Shown piece after piece: positions 28,376 to 35,497 of a stretch of DNA of 64,000 bases. The position numbers and the translations under genes were made by a program. Below the pieces are notes generated by a model. The model worked only from the letters and a program-made list of their open reading frames with translations, was not told where the DNA came from and ran no database searches. Numbering within the stretch: the first letter of the stretch is position 1; the number at the start of each line of letters is the position of its first letter. Source of the DNA: Streptomyces griseochromogenes (lineage in GTDB: Bacteria; Actinomycetota; Actinomycetes; Streptomycetales; Streptomycetaceae). The stretch is taken from assembly GCF_001542625.1 (NCBI RefSeq), contig NZ_CP016279.1:5642001-5706000 (forward strand), given 5' to 3'.

Positions 28376-28997
28376 CCAAAGGCCCCGCCGGGCACCTCGC
28401 CGCACCAAAGCTCAGCCGGTGAGCAGCTCCGGCCGGACACTCAGACCGAGCAGGGGCCGTCTCGACGGAGCGGCGGGCGAGAGTCCGTCCGACCAAGGTC
28501 AGCACGTCGCCGCCCGACGCGGCGAGGATCCCGTGCACCTGGCCGTGGAGCGCGCAGAGGTACCGCGGGTGTAGGTCACCAGCAGGGGCGTCTCGGCGAC
28601 CACATCACAGTAGCCCTGAGTCACGAACCCCGGTATGTGCACGGCCGCCCGGAGATCGTCGCGCAGACACCCCCGACCCTGCCAGGCGATATCTGGAGCC
28701 GCCATGAGCCAGGGGAGCCGACGGCCGCGCTGCCTGCCCGGTCATCCAACCACCAGTAGCGGCCGAACATTTCGAGGGTGTGAGGAGGGCCGCGGGGGCG
28801 GCGGTCGGATCTGCGGGGACTTGACGTCCAGGAATTCCTCCAGGCCGGAGACGTCGTACTCCCGGCCGTGCTCGTACCAGCCTGTGTGTGGCTGCTCGGC
28901 AGGTACAGCTCATAGAGGCCCAGCCCGGCAGGGCGGAGGAGTCGGTGACGGCGGAAGGGGCGGCGCGGGAGCGGAACTTGCCTTGGCCTCACAAAGA
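28376..28997. other. region without a confident gene
   Basis: Several overlapping frames, none with a start site. On the minus strand near 28800-28880 a stretch reads EHGREYDVSGLEEFLDVKS, which resembles the last residues of an aldehyde dehydrogenase, but nothing upstream matches. I treat the region as debris. Confidence 0.35.
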
Positions 28998-29033
28998 ATG
29001 CGTCCCGCCGGGTGGGTGCCCGGCGGGACGCAT
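28998..29033 (-). terminator. strong hairpin terminator of the small secreted protein gene
   Basis: A perfect 15-bp stem (ATGCGTCCCGCCGGG with its complement) around the 6-nt loop TGGGTG, 24 bp after the stop at 29057. Confidence 0.85.
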
Positions 29034-29056
29034 GTGGGCCCTTGGTCCGATGGACC

Positions 29057-29398
29057 TCAGCCCCAGTTGTTCAGAACGACGACGACCGCGCCGGTCCCCC
29101 AGTTCGTGACGTCGACCACAGCTCCGACCTCCAGCTTGCCGATCACCATCGAACCCATGGTGTCCACATTCTTGACCGAACCGTTCACGTCGACATCGAT
29201 GGAGCCCGCGTGCACGGCCATCACCGTGCCCTGGAAATGCGCCGCCTGCCACCAGCTGCCGGCCTCGGTCGAGCGCGAGACCTGGGTGTCCTGGGATGTC
29301 GCCGCCGCCTGCGCCGGCGCGGACGCAGCGAGTACCGCGGCGCCCAAGAGTCCGGCGGCGACCGCCGTCCGCCTTATGGTGTGCGTGCGCTTGTACAT
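29057..29398 (-). CDS. small secreted beta-rich protein, paralogue 1
   Basis: 113 aa with AAGGAG upstream. Residues 1-32 form a Sec signal (KRTHTIRR, hydrophobic core, APAQAAA). The mature part reads WWQAAHFQGTVMAVHAGSID, then VDVNGSVKNVDTMGSMVIGK and VVDVTNWGTGAVVVVLN. These alternating strands suggest a small OB-like or SH3-like barrel. It shares layout with 29616-29948: W-(W/Y)-Q-x(1,5)-G-T-(I/V), then a D-V-D-(V)-(N/D)-G-(S/T) strand, then a G-(x)-(M) turn. No family name; role outside the cell unknown. Confidence 0.75.
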   Translation of the reverse strand: MYKRTHTIRRTAVAAGLLGAAVLAASAPAQAAATSQDTQVSRSTEAGSWWQAAHFQGTVMAVHAGSIDVDVNGSVKNVDTMGSMVIGKLEVGAVVDVTNWGTGAVVVVLNNWG

Positions 29399-29615
29399 GG
29401 TTTCTCTCCTTGTTTCGCCGGTTCAGGAATTGTTCCGGAACCGCATTCATGTGGATTCGGATTCCGACCTTTTCAGGGCCGCCTAAAAAACAACAGAGGC
29501 CCCTTCAAGCTGCGAATTTTCTTACGCGGCCCGTACAGGGCTGCCCTGATTGCAGGTGCGGAGCCGACGTGTAGTGCAGCAGTGCTCGGGTGCGAAGCGC
29601 GGGCGGTGCGGGTGC

Positions 29616-29948
29616 CTATCGGGCTATGACAGCCACGGCGACGTAAACCCCGTCGACTATCTTGGCCTTGATGTTTGCCGTGGCGCCTATCATCATGTGG
29701 CCGAACCAGTCCGCCCCCTTGGTGAGGTCGAACTCCGCGATGGTCCCGTCGACATCGACCTCCAGGAAATCGTCGGTGAAGGCCACGATCGTGCCCTGGT
29801 ACCACTGGGCGTCGTCCTCGGTGACGGCCATCTGTGGGCTGCGCACATACTGCGACGGAGCTGCCTGAGCCGACCCGACCGCGGTGAAGGCCACGGCGCC
29901 GACCAGTCCGGCGGTGACGGCCGCCCGCTTGAAGGTGTTCTTGGACAT
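29616..29948 (-). CDS. small secreted beta-rich protein, paralogue 2
   Basis: 110 aa, GAGGAG upstream of the ATG. Signal peptide 1-30 (KRAAVTAGLVGAVAFTAVGS, AQA-A). The mature domain reads DDAQWYQGTIVAFTDDFLEV, DVDGTIAEFDLTKGADWFGH and ANIKAKIVDGVYVAVAVIAR. Same architecture as the gene 218 bp downstream; tandem duplication followed by divergence is likely. Both are acidic and lack Cys. Confidence 0.75.
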   Translation of the reverse strand: MSKNTFKRAAVTAGLVGAVAFTAVGSAQAAPSQYVRSPQMAVTEDDAQWYQGTIVAFTDDFLEVDVDGTIAEFDLTKGADWFGHMMIGATANIKAKIVDGVYVAVAVIAR

Positions 29949-30191
29949 GAATCTTTCTCCTCGCTGTCAGCTGGCAGAAATGCCGTGCGACCACGCGCAG
30001 CCGGCTCATTAATTCCTGGCCGATTCCCCGGCGCGTGAAAAGTAACACCGCCTCTAATCCGCGTCGAATAACGTTTCTCGGTTCTTACACGGCATCTGGA
30101 TGCACGGCCGGAACCGCTGGGCGCCAGCAGCGGGAACACCTGGGAGCGGACGGAAGTAAGGCAGGCCGCGGCCCGTCCCGAGGGAACCATG

Positions 30192-30214
30192 TCTAGAGAT
30201 CTTTAACGGCTGGG
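30192..30214. repeat. direct repeat flanking copy B, left
   Basis: TCTAGA then GATCTTTAACGGCTGGG; recurs at 31037-31060 with one extra A. The pair brackets the copy-B module. Confidence 0.75.
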
Positions 30215-30298
30215 ATTGCGAAGGTTGGGCGAGTCTGGTCTTGATGACGAGAGCGTGAAGCCAAGATCGGCCTGCTGCCGCAGTCGAGCACAGCAGGG

Positions 30299-31041
30299 TT
30301 GCGAACCTTGAGCACATCACCTTGGACAAGCCGTGGTCGCCGCGCGGAGCCATCGATCTGGAAGATCGACGGCAGGCTGCTGATCGCTGCCACCCGCTGC
30401 CTACGACGTCTACGATGTGGCGTCCGCACCGAGCGGACCCAGACGGCCATCCACGACGGCGCCAGCCTGGCGGGCGGCCTCGCCGGCGCGGGCAATGGCG
30501 CCGAGACCGGGGCGGAAGTCGGCTTCGTCGGCGGGCCGGTCGGGACCGTGGGCGACGGCGTCGTGGGCGGTGTCCTCGGTGAGGTGGTCGGCATCGGCGA
30601 GGGCACATTGTGGACGGGATCGAGGATTTGTTACAGATGAGGACCTGGCTGGAGGGGCTGTTCACAAAGAGACGGCGCCGCACCTCGGATGAGACCGCGC
30701 TGGAGAGCCGGGCGGAGATCTCGCCCGAGGAACGGGCGGTTCTGCTCGTCGGAATCCTCGACGACCCCGCGGCGCGCGAGGATGAAAAGGACGACGCGGC
30801 GATGTATCTGGAGGACTTCTCCGGCCCGCTCGTCGAGTCGGGCCTGATCCGGACCATTCGCGCCGAGGACTTCACCAGCGTGCTGGCCCAGCAGTGCGCG
30901 GAGTCCCTCGGCGGAATCTGGGCCAGGACGGGCCACGTGGACCCCGCCTTCATGGCGGAGTTGCGAGGTCCGGCGAAGGACGAGGTCTTCGGCATCCTCG
31001 GCATCCGCGCCCCGCACCTGCTGCCCCCTGGCGCCTTCTAG
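30299..31041 (+). pseudogene. glycine-zipper module, copy B (frameshifted)
   Basis: The glycine zipper (IHDGASLAGGLAGAGNGAET, GFVGGPVGTVGDGVVGGVLG) is in one frame and, unlike in copy A, uninterrupted. An extra about 8 nt near 30595 moves the rest into another frame starting VDGIEDLLQMRTWLEGLF. The downstream domain is intact: SPEERAVLLVGILDDPAARE, TIRAEDFTSVLAQQCAESLG, GILGIRAPHLLPPGAF-stop. If translation can begin at 30610 or the ATG at 30637, a soluble 134-143-aa protein results. GxxxG-rich helices of this sort insert in membranes; the soluble domain is unrecognised. Confidence 0.65.
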
Positions 31042-31060
31042 AAGATCTTTAACGGCTGGG
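31037..31060. repeat. direct repeat flanking copy B, right
   Basis: TCTAGAA then GATCTTTAACGGCTGGG, overlapping the stop codon of copy B and abutting the IS630 remnant. Confidence 0.75.
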
Positions 31061-31301
31061 TTAGGGAGGTTCGAGGTCGAGCCTGGTCTTGGCGATGAGG
31101 CCCTCGACAAGGCGGGGGCGGTATTGCATCCGTTTGAGCCGTGTCTTCACCAGCGCGGTGAGCTGGTCAAGGCTGTGTTTGGTGAGGTTGGCCAGCGACC
31201 TCTTCAGGTGAGACCACACACCCTCGACGGGGTTGAGCTCGGGAGCGTACGGCGGCAGCTGGTAGACGGTCAGCCATAATCGGGCGGCGATCAGCTCGCG
31301 C
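31061..31301 (-). pseudogene. IS630-family transposase, C-terminal remnant
   Basis: The frame reads LWLTVYQLPPYAPELNPVEG and VWSHLKRSLANLTKHSLDQL, then GLIAKTRLDLEPP-stop. This is the DDE_3 end with the catalytic Glu in NPVEGVW. It is cut at about 31301, where the 5' end of the Mrr-TerD gene begins on the other strand. A shorter echo of the same end (ALVIKTRLAQPS) lies at about 30215-30255, left of copy B. Confidence 0.75.
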
Positions 31302-31369
31302 ATGGACGCACGGCAGCGACGAGCAACCCGACCTGTACGACATGGACCCCATCGCCTTCGAGAACCTCG

Positions 31370-32338
31370 TTGCACGATCTCTTCCGCGCCATGGGCATGC
31401 AGGCGGTCACCACGCAACGCTCGAACGATGGCGGAGTGGACGTCGACGCACTGGATCCGGCACCGATCCGAGGTGGCAAGATCGTCGTACAGGTGAAGCG
31501 CTACCGCAACACGGTGCCGCCCACCGCTGTGCGTGACTTGTACGGGACCGCCCAGGACACCGGCGCCAACAAGGGCGTTCGCGTGACGACCTCGAAGTTC
31601 GGTCCTGGCTCACGCACCTTCGCCAACGGCAAGCCGCTGGAACTGGTCTCGGGAACAGAACCGGTCGACCTGCTGCATCGTCATGGACTCCGTGGGCGCT
31701 TGGGAGATGGCACGAGTCGTGCGGCAGCGCAGCAGACGCCGACGGTCCCGGATACTCGCTTGCCCGAGGGTCACAACGTCCTGGGCATGTCCTGGACCGG
31801 AAGTGTCGCCTTGGACGTGTGCACTCTCGTCTGCCGTGGCAACAACGTCCTGAGCGACGATCACTTCGTCTTCTACAACAACCCGCAGACACCGGACGGC
31901 TCTCTCCGCGCCATCCCGGCCACTACCCCCGACAAGGCCGCGATCTACGTCTTCTTCGACGGACTGCCGGATGAGGCTGACCGACTCGTATTCGTGGCCG
32001 CCATCGATCCAGAAGTCGACCCGAACGCTGATCTCTCCGGCTTCACGGACGCCTGCATCCGCCTGCTCGACCCGTCGCTGGCAGAGTTGGGACGACTTGA
32101 GGTCCCGACGGGCGGCCAGGCGAAACCGCCTTGGTGCTCAGCTCCGAATGGGGACTGGGACTTCGTCCTGGGCGGCAAAGGCTACCCGGGCATCCACGGC
32201 GGCATCGAGTTTCGTCATCCCGGCGTCGACACCGACTACTACATCGGTGAGCCGTGGGTGACCGCCATGGATCTTTGGCCACTGTATGACGAGACCGACT
32301 ACGCGGCCTTCGGCTGTCTCTTCGGAGTGCGCAACTAG
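31370..32338 (+). CDS. Mrr-like endonuclease fused to a TerD domain (5' end damaged)
   Basis: 322 aa in the open frame. Residues about 1-105 are a Mrr_cat-type nuclease: NDGGVDVDALDPAPIRGGKI then VVQVKRYRNTVPPTAVRDL, which is the D-(x)n-QxK motif, and KGVRVTTSKFGPGSRTFA. Residues about 135-320 are a TerD domain: GHNVLGMSWTGSVALDVCTL, DDHFVFYNNPQTPDGSLR and DRLVFVAAIDPEVDPNADLS. The real N-terminus (DMDPIAFENLV) lies just upstream in another frame; one extra T near 31368 separates it. Expression would need the TTG at 31370. Such fusions are seen in Streptomyces and link DNA cleavage to calcium/stress-type TerD modules. Possibly a recent pseudogene. Confidence 0.75.
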   Translation: MHDLFRAMGMQAVTTQRSNDGGVDVDALDPAPIRGGKIVVQVKRYRNTVPPTAVRDLYGTAQDTGANKGVRVTTSKFGPGSRTFANGKPLELVSGTEPVDLLHRHGLRGRLGDGTSRAAAQQTPTVPDTRLPEGHNVLGMSWTGSVALDVCTLVCRGNNVLSDDHFVFYNNPQTPDGSLRAIPATTPDKAAIYVFFDGLPDEADRLVFVAAIDPEVDPNADLSGFTDACIRLLDPSLAELGRLEVPTGGQAKPPWCSAPNGDWDFVLGGKGYPGIHGGIEFRHPGVDTDYYIGEPWVTAMDLWPLYDETDYAAFGCLFGVRN

Positions 32339-32553
32339 GCAGGCTTCCCACCACTTGCACCGGACCGCGGTCTTCCCATCGATCTGTCGAGCGGGATGCG
32401 CTCGCAACTCGAGCCCTGCTTCTCAGCGGGCGTCCTGCACGGCGCGAGCTGGGTCAGCTGGGCGGAACTTGCTTCGATGGATCCGGCGACCACGCCTGAT
32501 CACTTCATCGGCCGGCTGACCTGGCGCACGAAATCGCTGCCGTCGGCCCTGGA

Positions 32554-32950
32554 TCAACAGCTCGACGCTTCGGCGATGGCCGCGAGGAGCCTTTCCCGCA
32601 TTGCCTGCTGGTAGGGGGAAAACTCCGGCTCAGAGCCTGGCTGTGCGAGGTCACCGAGCCCGCGGTAGCTGATGACGGTGGCGGCGATGCCGACGAAGGC
32701 GAGGAAGTGCGCGGACTTGCGCACGTAGCACCGGTGCGAGCGGCGGCATCCGGCGAGCCAGGCCACCGTTCTGTCCACAGTCCAGCGGTGAGGGCCCAGC
32801 CGCTGAGGGGATTCGATGCCCTGGCGGGCGATGAGCGGCGTGGTGTTCCGCGAGCGGAGCCATCAACGCAGGTGGTCGTAGTCGTACCCATTGCCGCCCT
32901 GACCGCAGAAGGCTCTTCTGCGTGACGACGTTGCGGCCATCGACGAGGTC
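32554..32950 (-). pseudogene. IS5-family transposase remnant
   Basis: The minus strand reads DRTVAWLAGCRRSHRCYVRK then AHFLAFVGIAATVISYRGLG, the canonical C-terminus (VDRTVSWLxGCRRLxxRYER). Upstream, NGYDYDHLR and IARQGIESPQRLGPHRW appear in other frames. Stops and shifts throughout. Confidence 0.7.
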
Positions 32951-33140
32951 GCGCACGGAGTCGATGCTGCCGGTGTGCGTGCCGCGAAGGATCTCGGCGA
33001 AGCCGCTGGCGGCGGTTGTCGATCACTTCATGCGCTCCCGAACTACGGACGTAGTCGTGGCCCTCGCCTGCTGAGACCGCGATCACGCGCACGTCGCGCC
33101 CGGCGACATCGAAACCGAGTGCGTCGGGGAAGGAAGGTCA
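32951..33140 (-). pseudogene. fragment of a zinc-independent quinone oxidoreductase/alcohol dehydrogenase (MDR)
   Basis: Minus-strand frames give GRDVRVIAVSAGEGHDYVRS with SGAHEVIDN, matching the second half of the Rossmann domain in NADPH:quinone reductases (VIATAS...GADEVIDY). FAEILRGTHTGSIDSVRDLV in a second frame is the following strand. Both ends are lost and the IS5 remnant abuts it. Confidence 0.45.
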
Positions 33141-33516
33141 GCGCTGGTAGGCGCCAGGGCGCCGACAGGTCGATCAGCTGCGGATCTGCCACACCGCCCG
33201 TCCGCAGGCCAAGCGAAGCAAACATCAGGCAGCAGTTGATCAATACCTTGACTGTGTCGCCTCCTTCCCGGAACTAAAAATACGTCGAGCGTTCACCTCG
33301 ATTTAAACTCTGTCGGCGATAAGGCCGGCCTCAGTGAAGCAAAGCGCGACAGTGTCGTCAGGAATCCCTGTGATACGAATGGGGCCAGGCCCGGCCACTT
33401 GAATTTTCGGATTCTCGTGTTTGAATTAATCGCCGTCCGACGGTGCGCGATCCATTCATCGCGCCTCGATCGACGAGGGCTGCGATCCACCGTGGAAGAG
33501 GGAGGGGAATCACCCC

Positions 33517-34890
33517 ATGACCACCCGCTTCGGCTCCGGGGCACAACATCCGCTGGCGATTCTGCGGAGGACACTGGGGCATTCTCAGTCCTCCTATGCA
33601 CGGTTGGTGGCTGACACGCATGTCCAGCTCGGCTTCGGACGCATGGCGCAGCGCAGGGAAAAGGTCGCTCGATGGGAATCCGGGCGCACGGAGCCCGAAT
33701 TGACGGCGCAGTACGCCATAGCCCACCTTCACGGAGTGGCTCGGGGCGACGTCCTGGGCGGGCGCTGGCCCGAGTGGCTGCTTCTGGCCGACGGCATCAC
33801 GGATCAACGGCGTCCGGTCCCGAAGCTCGGCAACGCCTCGAATGCGTCACTCGGCCCAGCATGGAATGACACGGCGTCACAAAGGGTTCCGCGGACAGCG
33901 GAAATCGATGACGCACGAAGCGCCACCGCGACCATGGCCGCCGCTTTCCCTCTCACCCTGAACACCACGCTGCACTCGCCTTCCGGCACCGTCACCCTTC
34001 TTTCGCCGACCGTGCTGGAGGCCCTGGAGACCAGGGTGATGGCGCTGCACCAACTGGAAGCGCTGGTGGGCCCGGGCATGCTCGAACAGCTGGCGCGGGC
34101 CGAGTACTCCGTACTGGCCACCCTGATGGCCCACGACCGCCAGGGCCTGGCCCACGGGCGCGCTCTCTCCGTCCGGTTGCACACCGCCGCAGCCGACACC
34201 GCACGCATCTGCGGCTGGCTGGCCACCTGTGCGGGGGACAACGCGGGTGCCGGGCGCTATCACCTCGCCGCAGTCCGGGCGGCCGCCGCAGTCCGGGCCG
34301 CACAGACCGCGGCGTCCTCACTGGGCATTCTGGCGGACCAGCGCCTCGAACGGAGGCAGCCCAGGGAGGCGCTTTCGCTGATCGGCGCGGCATCAGCAAC
34401 CGCGCGCCACGCAGCGCCCAGCCCCCGTCTCGCCGCCCTGCTGCACGCCCGGGCAGCCAGGGCGCATGCCCAGCTCGGTGACGCCGGCGCCTGCACGCGG
34501 GAGATCGAGGCCGGTTACGCCGCACTGAACGGGGCTTCCGGCGACGAGAGCCCCGCCACGCGCTGGGTGACACACGAATGGCTCAAGCTTACCGAAGGAG
34601 TCACCCTGCTCGAACTCGGACGGCCCCGCCAGGCCCTGGAGCGGTTCACCATCCTGGGCGACGACAACGTCTCGCGCGGTCTGCTGCCCAGCGTCGTCGC
34701 CCGGTACCTCTTCCACGCGGCCCAGGCATGCTTCGACGCCGGGGACGTCGACGCCGCCGCCCGCACGGCTCTGTCGGCTGTCGACGGTCTCCAGGGAATG
34801 TCCTCCGCCCACACGCGCCGTTTCCGTAGCCGATTCGAGAACCACCGGATGGTGCGCGAGGTCCACGAATTCCTTGAGCGGACCGCCTGA
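33517..34890 (+). CDS. XRE-type helix-turn-helix regulator with TPR-like C-terminus, paralogue
   Basis: 457 aa; ATG at 33517 preceded by GAGGGGA. N-terminal HTH: HPLAILRRTLGHSQSSYARL, then LGFGRMAQRREKVARWESGR and AQYAIAHLHGVARGDVL, nearly superimposable on the 23214-24578 protein. The remainder is Ala/Leu-rich helical repeats (for example ARAHAQLGDAGACTREIEAG), likely a TPR sensor. It is the nearest intact regulator to the biosynthetic cluster, 0.6 kb from the asnB-like gene, so a cluster role is plausible but unproven. Confidence 0.85.
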   Translation: MTTRFGSGAQHPLAILRRTLGHSQSSYARLVADTHVQLGFGRMAQRREKVARWESGRTEPELTAQYAIAHLHGVARGDVLGGRWPEWLLLADGITDQRRPVPKLGNASNASLGPAWNDTASQRVPRTAEIDDARSATATMAAAFPLTLNTTLHSPSGTVTLLSPTVLEALETRVMALHQLEALVGPGMLEQLARAEYSVLATLMAHDRQGLAHGRALSVRLHTAAADTARICGWLATCAGDNAGAGRYHLAAVRAAAAVRAAQTAASSLGILADQRLERRQPREALSLIGAASATARHAAPSPRLAALLHARAARAHAQLGDAGACTREIEAGYAALNGASGDESPATRWVTHEWLKLTEGVTLLELGRPRQALERFTILGDDNVSRGLLPSVVARYLFHAAQACFDAGDVDAAARTALSAVDGLQGMSSAHTRRFRSRFENHRMVREVHEFLERTA

Positions 34891-35229
34891 CACACGCCCG
34901 CCACCGACTTCATCATGATTGTCCGGTCCCGTCAGCGCCGGATGGATTGCTCCCCTTCGATTCTTTCGGGGCGGAGGCCGTTGTGGTCGGCGGACCCGAG
35001 GGTATGCGCGCAGGACCTGAATGGAAGGCCACGCGACGCTCTCCGACAGGCCCGGCCGTACGTCGGCAACCATTTCGTGAGGTCGGCACGTGGTGACAAC
35101 TACCGCCGGTGACGTCCATTTCCGGTATCGCCCCGCAGTCATAGAGCCTTTTCAGCGTGGCCACTGATCGGACGACGGCGTCGCTGCCCGCACGCACAAG
35201 GCTCCCGTGCCGTTGGAGGAGGTGTCCGA
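34891..35229. other. intergenic, no gene seen
   Basis: No convincing frame. It separates the XRE regulator from transposase debris. Confidence 0.4.
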
Positions 35230-35480
35230 CAGTCATGTTGCGTCCGGACGACGGTGATGCTGTAGAGGGCCGCGTTGACGGGTACGGTTTCCTCCGCGGT
35301 TGAGTCGATGTCGGTCCCCGCGTCCGGATGGGCGGGACGGGAGCGACACCCACGCCCGGATCGCCGCCGGCTTCGGCACAGCCGTCGGCACCGCCACGCC
35401 TACGCGAGGGCAGTCATCGATCTGCCGGCCGACCGCGCGCCCGGCTGCTGCGGGTACCGCGGCCGTCCTCACCCTGCAGC
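35230..35480 (+). pseudogene. IS5-family (DDE_4) transposase N-terminal remnant
   Basis: Two frames together give DGRDGSDTHARIAAGFGTAV then YARAVIDLPADRAPGC. This matches the HTH_Tnp_4 region (THxxIAAGFGVxxxTxYRYVxE...DLLAxxAP). No C-terminal half is attached; the C-terminal remnant at 14942 belongs to the same transposase type. Confidence 0.5.
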
Positions 35481-35497
35481 GGCAACGCTGAAAAGGC

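Noticed and set aside
25583..28408. 941-aa minus-strand frame opposite the AMP-ligase
   Set aside because: It is the antisense shadow of a high-GC gene (His/Gly/Arg/Gln-rich, no domain), while the plus strand holds all ANL motifs.
28796..28880. possible aldehyde-dehydrogenase C-terminus (GREYDVSGLEEFLDVK)
   Set aside because: Only about 18 residues match, and neither adjacent frame contains other ALDH motifs.
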